Source of the DNA: Cupriavidus sp. BIS7
GTDB lineage: Bacteria > Pseudomonadota > Gammaproteobacteria > Burkholderiales > Burkholderiaceae
Length of the DNA stretch: 64,000 nt
Assembly (NCBI RefSeq): GCF_000292345.1
Contig: NZ_ALOU01000019.1
Location: forward strand, 124,001 to 188,000
Reading direction: 5' to 3'
Each line of letters starts with the position of its first letter. Positions within the stretch are counted from its first letter, which is position 1. Below, piece after piece: positions 54,045 through 62,438 of this stretch. Made by a program: the position numbers and the translations under genes. The notes beneath the pieces are model-generated. The model was not told the DNA's origin, did no database searches, and saw only the letters and a program-made list of their open reading frames with translations.

Positions 54045-55493
54045 ATGGCTGTCACCACCGCGTCCTCACGCGTCGACACCTTCAACTACGGAGTTGTACG
54101 GCAGTTCGCCGTCATGACTGTGGTATGGGGGATTGTCGGCATGGCCGTAGGCGTTCTGCTTGCGGCGCAACTGATCTGGCCGGATCTTAATTTCAATACA
54201 CCTTGGCTGTCATTCGGCCGCTTGCGTCCGCTTCATACCAATGCGGTGATTTTCGCCTTCGGTGGCAGCGCGCTCTTCGCCACGTCCTACTACGTGGTGC
54301 AGCGCACGTGCCAGGCCCGCCTTTTCTGCGGCCCGCTCGCGTCGTTCACGTTCTGGGGCTGGCAGGCTGTGATCATCGCAGCCGTGATCACGTTGCCCAT
54401 GGGCATCACGTCGTCGAAGGAGTACGCCGAGCTCGAATGGCCGATCGACATCCTGATCACGCTGGTCTGGGTGGCGTACGCCGTGGTGTTCTTCGGCACC
54501 ATCGTCAAGCGAAAGACCAAGCATATCTACGTGGCCAACTGGTTCTTCGGCGCGTATATCCTCACGATTGCCATTCTGCATATCGTCAACAACATGGAGA
54601 TGCCGGCTTCGCTCTGGAAGTCGTACTCGGCCTATGCTGGCGTGCAGGATGCAATGATTCAGTGGTGGTATGGCCACAATGCCGTCGGCTTCTTCCTGAC
54701 CACGAGCTTCCTGGGGATGATGTATTACTTCATCCCGAAGCAGGCAGAGCGTCCGATCTACTCCTATCGTCTGTCGATCGTCCACTTCTGGGCGCTCAAC
54801 TTCACGTACATGTGGGCTGGCCCGCACCACTTGCAGTACACCTCGTTGCCTGACTGGGCGCAGTCGCTGGGCATGGTCTTCTCGCTGATCCTGCTGGCGC
54901 CGTCCTGGGGCGGCATGATCAACGGCATCATGACGCTGTCAGGTGCCTGGCACAAGCTGCGCACCGATCCGATCCTCAAGTTCCTGGTGGTTGCATTGTC
55001 GTTCTACGGCATGGCAACGTTCGAGGGCTCGATGATGTCGATCAAGACTGTCAACGCGTTGTCGCACTACACGGACTGGACCATCGGCCACGTACACTCT
55101 GGCGCGCTGGGCTGGGTGGCGATGATCTCGATCGGCTCGCTCTACTACCTGATTCCGCGCCTGTTCGGCGAGAAGCAGATGTACAGCACGCGCCTGATCG
55201 AATGGCACTTCTGGATTGCGACGATCGGCGTGGTGCTCTATATCGCCTCGATGTGGATCGCCGGTGTGATGGAAGGCCTGATGTGGCGTGCCACGCAGCC
55301 TGACGGCACGCTGACCTATGCGTTCGTGGAAGCGGTGAAGGCCAAGTATCCGTTCTACCTGATCCGTCTGCTGGGTGGCCTGTGCTTCCTGACCGGCATG
55401 CTCGTCATGGCCTATAACGTGGCGCGCACCATCATTGGCAAGCCGGCGATCGATGCTCCGATCCCCGCCAGTCTGCCGGCTTCCGCCCACTGA
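54045..55493 (+). CDS. ccoN: cbb3-type cytochrome c oxidase subunit I CcoN
   Basis: The catalytic subunit with low-spin heme b, high-spin heme b3 and CuB reduces oxygen to water at very low oxygen. The 482-residue product has twelve or so membrane helices. Conserved histidines occur in [32 protein letters not shown] (CuB side), [18 protein letters not shown] and [19 protein letters not shown] (heme ligands). First structural gene of ccoNOQP, with an FNR-type promoter. Confidence 0.98.
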   Translation: MAVTTASSRVDTFNYGVVRQFAVMTVVWGIVGMAVGVLLAAQLIWPDLNFNTPWLSFGRLRPLHTNAVIFAFGGSALFATSYYVVQRTCQARLFCGPLASFTFWGWQAVIIAAVITLPMGITSSKEYAELEWPIDILITLVWVAYAVVFFGTIVKRKTKHIYVANWFFGAYILTIAILHIVNNMEMPASLWKSYSAYAGVQDAMIQWWYGHNAVGFFLTTSFLGMMYYFIPKQAERPIYSYRLSIVHFWALNFTYMWAGPHHLQYTSLPDWAQSLGMVFSLILLAPSWGGMINGIMTLSGAWHKLRTDPILKFLVVALSFYGMATFEGSMMSIKTVNALSHYTDWTIGHVHSGALGWVAMISIGSLYYLIPRLFGEKQMYSTRLIEWHFWIATIGVVLYIASMWIAGVMEGLMWRATQPDGTLTYAFVEAVKAKYPFYLIRLLGGLCFLTGMLVMAYNVARTIIGKPAIDAPIPASLPASAH

Positions 55494-55510
55494 TCGCCGA
55501 GGACCGAAAG

Positions 55511-56176
55511 ATGTCTCAAAAACAAGGATTCTTTACCCACGAAACGCTGGAAAAGAACGTCGGCTGGCTGATCATCGCCACGATTCTCGTTGTCAGCATC
55601 GCCGGCCTGGTCCAGATCGTGCCGCTGTTCTTCCAGCACTCGACCACTGAGCCCGATCCCGGTATCACACCGTACTCGCCGTTGCGCCTGATGGGCCGCG
55701 ACATCTACATCCGCGAGGGCTGCGTTGGTTGCCATTCGCAGCAGGTGCGTACGCTGCAGGCAGAAACCGAGCGCTATGGCCACTACTCGACGGCCGGCGA
55801 ATCGGTGTACGACCACCCGTTCCTGTGGGGCTCGAAGCGTACCGGCCCGGACCTCGCGCGTGTTGGCGGCCGCTATTCGGATGACTGGCAGCGGATTCAC
55901 CTGCGCAATCCGCGAGATGTTGTGCCCGAGTCGGTAATGCCGTCGTATCCGTGGCTCGAGAAGACCCAGTTGCCGACCGATTCGGTTCAGGCCCGCATGC
56001 GTGCGCTCCAGCGTCTTGGCGTGCCGTACAAGGACGCAGAGATTGCACACGCGCCCGAGGATCTGGTCGGCAAGACCGAAGAGGATGCGCTGGTGGCGTA
56101 CCTGCAGGGGCTTGGCCTAAATCGCCGCAACGTTCGTGTCGATGCGGCGGCGGCTCCGGCTCCGGCGAAGGAGTGA
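55511..56176 (+). CDS. ccoO: cbb3-type cytochrome c oxidase subunit II CcoO
   Basis: A 221-residue membrane-anchored monoheme cytochrome c. One N-terminal helix ([19 protein letters not shown]) is followed by the heme c motif [10 protein letters not shown] near residue 75. The conserved [25 protein letters not shown] and MPSYPW (axial Met) are present. It passes electrons from CcoP to CcoN. It follows ccoN by 17 bp. Confidence 0.97.
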   Translation: MSQKQGFFTHETLEKNVGWLIIATILVVSIAGLVQIVPLFFQHSTTEPDPGITPYSPLRLMGRDIYIREGCVGCHSQQVRTLQAETERYGHYSTAGESVYDHPFLWGSKRTGPDLARVGGRYSDDWQRIHLRNPRDVVPESVMPSYPWLEKTQLPTDSVQARMRALQRLGVPYKDAEIAHAPEDLVGKTEEDALVAYLQGLGLNRRNVRVDAAAAPAPAKE

Positions 56177-56180
56177 TGTC

Positions 56181-56348
56181 ATGATGATCGTCACCGCAAT
56201 CGCGACTATCGTGTCGATGCTGACGTTCATCGGCATCTGTTGGTGGGCATGGTCGGGCGGCCGCGCGGCCGCCAATCAGGAATCGGCGATGTTGCCGTTT
56301 GCCCTGCCCGACGAAACCACAACTACAAGCCGGAACCCACAGTCATGA
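56181..56348 (+). CDS. ccoQ: CcoQ, small cbb3 oxidase subunit
   Basis: A 55-residue single-helix protein, MMIVTAIATIVSMLTFIGIC, followed by WWAWSGGRAAANQES and an acidic, Thr-rich tail. CcoQ stabilises the cbb3 complex. AAGGAG precedes the ATG at 56181. Its TGA overlaps the ccoP ATG (ATGA), so the two are coupled. Confidence 0.92.
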   Translation: MMIVTAIATIVSMLTFIGICWWAWSGGRAAANQESAMLPFALPDETTTTSRNPQS

Positions 56349-57259
56349 GCGATTTCTTTTCCGATTTCTGGAGTTATTACATCGCGGCCATCGCGCTCAT
56401 CGGAATCGTCTGGTGCGTCTGGCTGCTGTTCTCCCAGCGCAAGCTTCCGAAGGGTGTCAGCGCCACCGCAGACACAGGTCATGTCTGGGATGATGACCTG
56501 AGGGAACTGAACAACCCACTGCCGCGCTGGTGGATGTGGATGTTCCTGCTGGCCTGCATTTTCGCGCTCGCCTACCTGGTTCTCTACCCCGGTCTGGGTT
56601 CATACGCTGGGGTGCTCAAGTTCTCGACTCAAGGCGAGCTGGCTGCTCACCGCGAGGCGGCTGAGAAGACGCAGCACCAGATCTATGCCAAATACATGGG
56701 CATGGATGTCAAGCAGGTGGCGGCGGACCCGGATGCACGCGAGATCGGCCAGCGGCTGTTCCTGAACTATTGTGCCCAGTGCCATGGTTCGGACGCACGT
56801 GGCAGCCGGGGCTTCCCCAACCTGACCGACAACGACTGGCTCTATGGCGGCGATCCGGAAACGATCCAGCAGACGATCACGAAGGGCCGCAACGGGATGA
56901 TGCCGTCGTTTGCCAGCACGATCGATGCCAAGCAGGCCGGCGATACGGCGCAGTATGTCCGCTCGCTGTCCGGTCTGGCATACGACCCGATCCGTGCCTC
57001 ACGGGGCGAAAGCACGTTCAAGTCGACCTGTGCCGCCTGCCACGGTTCGAATGGCAAGGGTAACCAGGCGCTTGGCGCACCGAACCTGACCGACAATGTC
57101 TGGTTGTATGGCAGCTCGGAAGGGACGATTGTCGACGCAATCCTGAAGGGCCATAACGGCCATATGCCGGCACATGAAGAAATCCTGACGCCCGAGCGCA
57201 TCCGTATGCTGACGGCGTATGTGTGGGGCCTCTCGAACACGGGAGGCGCAGCAAAATGA
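56345..57259 (+). CDS. ccoP: cbb3-type cytochrome c oxidase diheme subunit CcoP
   Basis: A 304-residue diheme cytochrome c. Two N-terminal hydrophobic segments (IAAIALIGIVWCVWLLF and WWMWMFLLACIFALAYLVLY) anchor it. The periplasmic part carries CAQCHG and CAACHG (heme c sites), each followed by a PNLTDN(D/V)WLYG segment, as in all CcoP. It receives electrons from soluble cytochromes. The ATG at 56345 overlaps ccoQ. Confidence 0.97.
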   Translation: MSDFFSDFWSYYIAAIALIGIVWCVWLLFSQRKLPKGVSATADTGHVWDDDLRELNNPLPRWWMWMFLLACIFALAYLVLYPGLGSYAGVLKFSTQGELAAHREAAEKTQHQIYAKYMGMDVKQVAADPDAREIGQRLFLNYCAQCHGSDARGSRGFPNLTDNDWLYGGDPETIQQTITKGRNGMMPSFASTIDAKQAGDTAQYVRSLSGLAYDPIRASRGESTFKSTCAACHGSNGKGNQALGAPNLTDNVWLYGSSEGTIVDAILKGHNGHMPAHEEILTPERIRMLTAYVWGLSNTGGAAK

Positions 57260-57314
57260 CAGTAAGCCCCGGGACAGGGCGGCAAGCCGCCCGCCGGGGC
57301 GTGAGGGCAACACG

Positions 57315-58844
57315 ATGAACGCGCCCCTTAACGCCCCAGATCGGTCGGACAATCGCGCATCGAATGATCCGGCCGCAAGCCAATCCGCGGAGGACCGTGG
57401 TGGTAATGTCTGGCGTCCGGTGCCCCCTCCCAAGGACGCCGAGACGACCGAGGAGGCCTTATACGAGGTCCGTCGCAAAATCTACCCTCGCTCGACTACC
57501 GGCGCGTTCTCAAGCTGGCGGGTGTGGTTGGTCATCCTGACGCAACTGGTCTATTACGGAACGCCATGGCTCCAATGGAACGATCGCCAGGCCGTCCTGT
57601 TTGACCTTGGTGCGCGCAAGTTTTACATCTTCGGCCTGGTGTTGTGGCCGCAGGATGTGATCTACCTCGCAGTGCTGCTGGTGATTTCCGCACTGTCCCT
57701 GTTCCTGTTCACGGCTATCGCGGGGCGCCTGTTCTGTGGCTATGCCTGTCCGCAAACGGTTTACACCGAGATCTTCATGTGGATCGAGCGGCATGTCGAA
57801 GGCGACCGCATTGCGCGCATCCGTCTCGACGGCGATCCGTGGAGTCTGCGCAAGTTCCGGATCAAGGCGACGAAGCACGTCCTCTGGGTTGTGATTGCAC
57901 TGTGGACCGGCTTTACGTTTATCGGATACTTCGCACCGATTCGCGAGCTTGGCAGCGAGGTCCTGCACTTCACGCTTGGTCCCTGGCAGAGCTTCTGGAT
58001 GCTGTTCTATGCGTTCGCCACCTGGGGCAATGCGGGATTCATGCGCGAGCAGGTATGCAAGTACATGTGTCCCTATGCGCGCTTCCAGAGCGTAATGGTG
58101 GATCGCGATACCTATGTCGTGACATACGACGTGGGCCGGGGTGAACCGCGTGGCAGCCGGTCGCGCAAGACGGATCGGCACGCGGCTGGCATCGGTGACT
58201 GCGTGAACTGCAGCATTTGCGTGCAGGTCTGTCCGACTGGCATCGATATCCGTGACGGTCTGCAGTACGAGTGCATCGGCTGCGGCGCGTGCATCGACGC
58301 GTGTAACCAGGTCATGGACAAGATGGATTATCCGCGCGGCCTGATCCGATACACATCGGAGAACGCGATGCGCAAGTCCCTCACGTCCTCGGACGCGCGC
58401 AAGCGTCTGCTGCGGCCGCGCACGATCATCTATTCGCTGATCTGGCTGCTGCTCGCGGCAGGGTTTGTTGCTTCGCTGGCAATGCGATCGCCGATCAAGG
58501 TCGACATCATTCGGGACCGCGGGGCACTAGGCCGTGAAGTGGAAGGGCGCTGGATCGAGAACGTCTATCGCCTGCAGGTGATCAACACGACGGAAGCGGC
58601 AATGCGAATCCGTGTGCAGGCCGAGGGCGATGACCTCAAGGGGTTGACCGTCGAATATGACAAGGCTGCGGAAGCGCTGTCGCCGACGTCGAACCGGCTG
58701 CTGCCGATCCGTATCCGCGTGCCGATAGAGGATGCCAAGGAAGGTACGCACAAGATCAACGTGACCGTGACCGCCGAAGGCGAGGACGGACGCAATGCGC
58801 ATATCGGGCAATCCACAAGTTTCATTGTTCCCCGAAATCTGTGA
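57315..58844 (+). CDS. ccoG: CcoG/RdxA polyferredoxin, cbb3 oxidase accessory protein
   Basis: A 509-residue membrane iron-sulfur protein. It has several helices, a first Cys pair in FCGYACPQTVYTEIFMWIER, and EQVCKYMCPYARFQ. Two [4Fe-4S] ferredoxin motifs follow: CVNCSICVQVCPTGIDIRDG and CIGCGACIDACNQVMDKM. A C-terminal Ig-like periplasmic domain (FixG_C) ends it. CcoG reduces Cu(II) during cbb3 maturation. The ATG at 57315 has GAGGG upstream. Confidence 0.96.
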   Translation: MNAPLNAPDRSDNRASNDPAASQSAEDRGGNVWRPVPPPKDAETTEEALYEVRRKIYPRSTTGAFSSWRVWLVILTQLVYYGTPWLQWNDRQAVLFDLGARKFYIFGLVLWPQDVIYLAVLLVISALSLFLFTAIAGRLFCGYACPQTVYTEIFMWIERHVEGDRIARIRLDGDPWSLRKFRIKATKHVLWVVIALWTGFTFIGYFAPIRELGSEVLHFTLGPWQSFWMLFYAFATWGNAGFMREQVCKYMCPYARFQSVMVDRDTYVVTYDVGRGEPRGSRSRKTDRHAAGIGDCVNCSICVQVCPTGIDIRDGLQYECIGCGACIDACNQVMDKMDYPRGLIRYTSENAMRKSLTSSDARKRLLRPRTIIYSLIWLLLAAGFVASLAMRSPIKVDIIRDRGALGREVEGRWIENVYRLQVINTTEAAMRIRVQAEGDDLKGLTVEYDKAAEALSPTSNRLLPIRIRVPIEDAKEGTHKINVTVTAEGEDGRNAHIGQSTSFIVPRNL

Positions 58845-58881
58845 TGCTGAAAGCTAAGCGGCTGTGAACAAGGAGAGTGCA

Positions 58882-59094
58882 ATGACATCCCAGCAGTCCA
58901 AGCCCTGGTACAAGGAACCGTGGCCATGGCTTCTGATGAGTGGACCGTTGCTCGCGATAATCGGTTGCGGCGTGACCATCTGGCTCGCCAATACGCATCC
59001 TGATTTGCCAGTGACTGGTGCCGAGCGCCATGGCCTTGTCATCCAGAAGGCGGGTGCAGATCATGTCGACTCGGCCGCGGCGAGGCGCCCATGA
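58882..59094 (+). CDS. ccoH: Short FixH/CcoH-like membrane protein
   Basis: A 70-residue single-span protein. KPWYKEPWPWLLMSGPLLAI matches the opening of FixH/CcoH, and ERHGLVIQKAG resembles its YYKEGLAIN segment. The usual ~90-residue periplasmic domain is missing, so the protein is less than half the normal length. AAGGAG precedes the ATG. Its TGA overlaps the ATG of the next gene. CcoH is needed for cbb3 stability in other bacteria; whether this short form works alike is unknown. Confidence 0.75.
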   Translation: MTSQQSKPWYKEPWPWLLMSGPLLAIIGCGVTIWLANTHPDLPVTGAERHGLVIQKAGADHVDSAAARRP

Positions 59095-59336
59095 GATTCC
59101 GTTGGCTGATGTGGGTGCTGTGGCCGGCGTTCCTGATGGGCGGTGCGGCTACGGCCGTGGTGTTTTCCGTCGTCGACCCGGGCGATCTGAATTTCTTCGG
59201 CCATCCGCTGGACGCTTCGCGCGAGGCGGTTTACACGATCGGCTTCCTGGTGGCGTGGTTTTTCTGTGCGCTGTCCAGTGGGCTGACGCTGTACACAATA
59301 CCAACGAAGCTCGAGGATACCGAGGAGCTTGAGTAG
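59091..59336 (+). CDS. Small two-helix membrane protein of the cco cluster, function unknown
   Basis: An 81-residue protein with two hydrophobic segments (LMWVLWPAFLMGGAATAVVF and TIGFLVAWFFCALSSGLTLY) joined by a short loop (DPGDLNFFGHPLDASREAV), and an acidic C-terminus. It is translationally coupled to the FixH-like gene (ATGA overlap), so it probably takes part in the same membrane assembly. No known motif. Confidence 0.8.
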   Translation: MRFRWLMWVLWPAFLMGGAATAVVFSVVDPGDLNFFGHPLDASREAVYTIGFLVAWFFCALSSGLTLYTIPTKLEDTEELE

Positions 59337-59345
59337 CAATGAAAA

Positions 59346-59378
59346 CAAAAAGGCCGCCCCGGATCTCCGGGGCGGCCT
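59346..59378 (-). terminator. Intrinsic terminator between convergent cco and fnr
   Basis: AGGCCGCCCCGG pairs perfectly with CCGGGGCGGCCT (12 bp, loop of 4). On the minus strand it runs into TTTTTGTTTT, so it is a strong terminator for fnr; the plus-strand side is followed only by GTTCC and may end the cco transcript less well. Confidence 0.92.
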
Positions 59379-59398
59379 GTTCCGTCCATAGCCGAGCG

Positions 59399-60097
59399 TC
59401 AGCAGCCCCGGCTGTAAACCTGTTTGATGCCCGCCATGTCCACGAGCTTTACATGCCTTTGCCTGATCTGAATGAGGCCGGCCTCTGCAAAGCGGGAGAA
59501 GAGACGGCTTACGGTTTCGAGCTTGAGTCCGAGGTAGCTGCCGATTTCCTCGCGGCTCATACGCAGCACGAATTCGCTGGACGAGTAGCCGCGCATCGAA
59601 AGACGCTCGGACATGTTGACGAGGAACGCTGCAAGGCGTTCTTCGGCGCGCATCGAGCCCAGCGTGATCAGCATGAGCTGGTCCTGCGAGATTTCCTTGC
59701 TCATCAGCCGCAGGAATTGCTGCTGCAGCGAGGGCAGGGTTCCCGACAGTTTTTGCAGGTCATCGAAACGAACGACGCAGACCTCGGTGTCTTCAAGCGC
59801 CGTGGCATCGGAAGCATGTTGCATCTCGCCGAGGCCGTCGAGTCCGATGACCTCCCCGGGCAGATGGAAGCCCGTGATTTGCGTGCGCCCATCTTCCATC
59901 GTGACGTGCGTTTTCAACGTGCCGAAGCGGATCGCATAGACCGCGGTGAGCGGCTCGCCCATACGATAAAGCGTTTCGCCCTTATGGACGCGAACGCGTT
60001 CCTGCACGAGCGTGTCCATCTTCGTGAGGTCCTGTTGTGACATGCCCACGGGCAGGCAAAGCTGGCCCATGGAACATGTGGAGCAACGCGGCGACAT
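59399..60097 (-). CDS. fnr: FNR-type oxygen-sensing transcription regulator
   Basis: A 232-residue CRP/FNR-family regulator. Near the start is CSTCSMGQLC, the C-x2-C-x5-C spacing of E. coli FNR, with the fourth ligand in EVCVVRF, so it should bind an oxygen-labile [4Fe-4S] cluster. A cyclic-nucleotide-type beta-roll, a dimer helix and the recognition helix LGLKLETVSRLFSRF follow; its E..SR residues read TTGAT half-sites. The ATG at 60097 lacks a clear ribosome binding site; the frame is open further upstream, with a TTG eight codons earlier (about 60121) and a far GTG, so the start is uncertain. It probably controls ccoI and ccoN here. Confidence 0.93.
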   Translation of the reverse strand: MSPRCSTCSMGQLCLPVGMSQQDLTKMDTLVQERVRVHKGETLYRMGEPLTAVYAIRFGTLKTHVTMEDGRTQITGFHLPGEVIGLDGLGEMQHASDATALEDTEVCVVRFDDLQKLSGTLPSLQQQFLRLMSKEISQDQLMLITLGSMRAEERLAAFLVNMSERLSMRGYSSSEFVLRMSREEIGSYLGLKLETVSRLFSRFAEAGLIQIRQRHVKLVDMAGIKQVYSRGC

Positions 60098-60208
60098 CTC
60101 GGTGACAGGAATGGAGGTAAGCAATTGTGGTGCTCGTATGAGTGCGCTTGCAGTGATGGCGCGATGGTGGCATTTTACAGCGTGATGTGACGCAGAAGCG
60201 AGGAACAG

Positions 60209-60976
60209 TTGCCATTTGGTGTGCTTTTCAGTGTTTTCACACTTGCCCTGCTTGGTGGTATGCACTGCGCCGCGATGTGTGGAGGAATTGCTATTTCGGT
60301 TGAGCAGAAGCAGACTTCCTCAGTAGTTGCGACCATCAGCGTTGTGCACCGATCGCGGCGGCAGTGGTGGGGAGAACTGCTGGTCATGCATGCGGGCCGG
60401 CTCACTACGTATATGTTGCTCGGCGCGTTGATGGGAGCGGTAGGCGCGACTGTCTGGAAGCAGGAGTACCTGCCAGTGCAGCGCTGGCTGTATGGCGCGG
60501 GCAGCCTCTTGCTGTTGCTGACCGGGGTTTGGCTGCTGCGCGGCCGCGTCATGCAGGCCGCTTGGCTCGAGCAGCTTGCGGCGCAGGCGGCCTCTCGCGT
60601 TGTGCGGGGCGTGCGGCTGCTTGGTGTGCCGATTCCGACGCGGTTGAGCCGAAGTGGCCCCATGGCGCGCCGTTTTGCCATGGGTCTTGCATGGGGTCTG
60701 GTGCCGTGCGGCATGATTTACAGTGCACTCGCGCTGGCGTTGCTGGCTGGCAACGCGCCCTCGGGGGCGCTTGTGATGGCCGCGTTCGGCCTGGGCACGC
60801 TGCCAAATCTGCTGGTGATTTCAGGGTTGTCTGGCCATTTGAGGCAATTGTCACGGCGGCCGGCCGTGCGCATGGCGGCCGCGCTGGTTGTGATCGGATT
60901 TGGTGCGTTGGGGGTAGCGCGCGCCATTTGGCTGCCGGAAACCCTGGCAAGTCATGGTTTCTGTGTAGTGTTCTAG
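60209..60976 (+). CDS. Sulfite exporter TauE/SafE-family (DsbD_2-type) membrane protein
   Basis: A 255-residue polytopic membrane protein from a TTG start with GAGGAA upstream. The N-terminus has LALLGGMHCAAMCGGIAISV, the H-C-x2-M-C-G-G signature of this family. A second half begins MARRFAMGLAWGLVPCGMIY, with the proline-cysteine pair. Members next to cco and fnr genes have been linked to cbb3 oxidase maturation and copper or redox transport; the exact role here is inferred. Divergent from fnr (111 bp between the chosen starts). No FNR box was found between them. Confidence 0.85.
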   Translation: MPFGVLFSVFTLALLGGMHCAAMCGGIAISVEQKQTSSVVATISVVHRSRRQWWGELLVMHAGRLTTYMLLGALMGAVGATVWKQEYLPVQRWLYGAGSLLLLLTGVWLLRGRVMQAAWLEQLAAQAASRVVRGVRLLGVPIPTRLSRSGPMARRFAMGLAWGLVPCGMIYSALALALLAGNAPSGALVMAAFGLGTLPNLLVISGLSGHLRQLSRRPAVRMAAALVVIGFGALGVARAIWLPETLASHGFCVVF

Positions 60977-61525
60977 GCTTGTTGCCGGTTGCAGGGCAGG
61001 GCGGGAATGCCATACAATCGCGAAACCACGGTATCGCGCCGCGTCGTGCTCGTGGCGTCGCCGGGGCGGCAATCCTGATCTGGGGTGCCAATCCAGGGGT
61101 TCCTGGCAGCTTTGGCTTGCCGGACTAGTCCCCACAGTCCATCCGGTTCAAAAGATCTGGTTCCAAAGGCTGGCGAAGCTGTGTGGAAGGGTGACGCCGG
61201 TTTCAGGCGATGTTGCCTGAACCGATATCGGTAAGTTTCTTGCCGCCTTGGCAATCTGGTTGCCCAGGCGAATGTCCGCCCCAAAGGGAGAAGGCGCGAC
61301 GCAAGAGGTCCATTGACTGGCGAAGTTTGCCGGACGCGGACGATCTCCTGCCGGACCGACCCGGCAATTCGATGCAGTGAAATGAGGTGCACGGCTGCGC
61401 TGCGATGAGCATGCGAGTTGGCTGCGCGATGAGATGGCGGTGGCTTCGGCCTCGCTGTATCTGCAATCTCCAGTGCTCCGGGATTCGTCCGGGAGCAGGT
61501 GCAAAGACAGGCTGCACGCAATCAC
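60977..61525 (+). other. 549-bp stretch without a supported gene; candidate promoter and hairpin
   Basis: TTGCAG (60989-60994) and TACAAT (61013-61018), 18 bp apart, form a reasonable sigma-70 promoter reading toward scpB, about 500 bp away. CGG-TTTCAGGC / GCCTGAA-CCG (61198-61224, one bulged T) is a good hairpin, followed by the palindrome CCGATATCGG (61222-61231). Frames exist on both strands but have no ribosome sites and no recognised protein. It could be a long leader, hold a small RNA, or be decayed DNA. Confidence 0.4.
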
Positions 61526-62419
61526 ATGAATACCCAAGAGGCGAAGATCGTCCTCGAGACCGCGCTGATCTGTGCGCAGGAGCCGCTGCGCGTCAGCGAT
61601 CTGCGGCGGTTATTTGCCGACGATGTCGGTGCCGATACCATCCGGGTCCTCCTGGAGGAACTGCGCCAGGACTGGCAGCAGCGCGGGGTGGAACTCGTGG
61701 CGCTGGCCAGTGGCTGGCGCTTCCAGAGCCGGCCCGAGATGCGCGAATTCCTTGACCGGCTGAATCCGGAAAAGCCGCCGAAGTACTCGCGCGCGGTGAT
61801 GGAGACGCTGGCCATCATTGCCTATCGTCAGCCTGTGACACGGGGCGATATCGAGGAAATCCGGGGTGTGACGGTCAGCACGGACGTCGTCAAGAAGCTC
61901 GAGGATCGGAGTTGGATCGAGGTGATCGGTCACCGCGACGTGCCGGGCCGGCCGGCGCTTTATGCTACGACCAAGGCATTCCTTGACGATCTGGGGCTGC
62001 GTTCGCTCGACGAACTGCCGCCGCTGGAGGACGCTCAGGCGCAAGCCCAGGCGGCGCTGCTGGATCAGCAGGCGATCGACTTTGAGGCGATTGCAACTGC
62101 CAATCCGCCAGCCGGTGACGAAGAGGCATTTGCTGACGCCGCAGCCGCGGTGGAAGAGCCGGGCCAGGAATCGGCTCCGGCTGAGCCTCATGGCCAGCCG
62201 ATTGACGTGAGTGGCGCCACTCACGGCGAAGACGAACAGAATGACAGCGTTGCGCAGTTAACCCGCGAAATCGGGCTGGACGACGACGCGCCGGTGGCAC
62301 TTGCCAACGGATTCCACGTGGACACCGAGTCTCCCGCACGGGAAGACGCCGAAAGCCTGGATCGGGACGGCAACGCGCCGCTTTCGACCGAGGACGACGA
62401 CGAGCGCGTGTCCAACTGA
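61526..62419 (+). CDS. scpB: Segregation and condensation protein ScpB
   Basis: ScpB is the kleisin-associated subunit of the SMC-ScpAB condensin. The 297-residue product begins [20 protein letters not shown]. It has the two winged-helix domains ([81 protein letters not shown]). After residue about 170 comes a long acidic, Ala/Glu/Asp-rich extension of some 125 residues, which is low complexity. Immediately upstream of rluB (19 bp), a common pairing. Confidence 0.95.
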   Translation: MNTQEAKIVLETALICAQEPLRVSDLRRLFADDVGADTIRVLLEELRQDWQQRGVELVALASGWRFQSRPEMREFLDRLNPEKPPKYSRAVMETLAIIAYRQPVTRGDIEEIRGVTVSTDVVKKLEDRSWIEVIGHRDVPGRPALYATTKAFLDDLGLRSLDELPPLEDAQAQAQAALLDQQAIDFEAIATANPPAGDEEAFADAAAAVEEPGQESAPAEPHGQPIDVSGATHGEDEQNDSVAQLTREIGLDDDAPVALANGFHVDTESPAREDAESLDRDGNAPLSTEDDDERVSN

Positions 62420-62438
62420 ACAACATGCAACATCGATA

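Noticed and set aside
60973-61537. Minus-strand frames of 129 and 182 codons before scpB
   Set aside because: They lack start signals and any domain, and look like random frames in GC-rich DNA.
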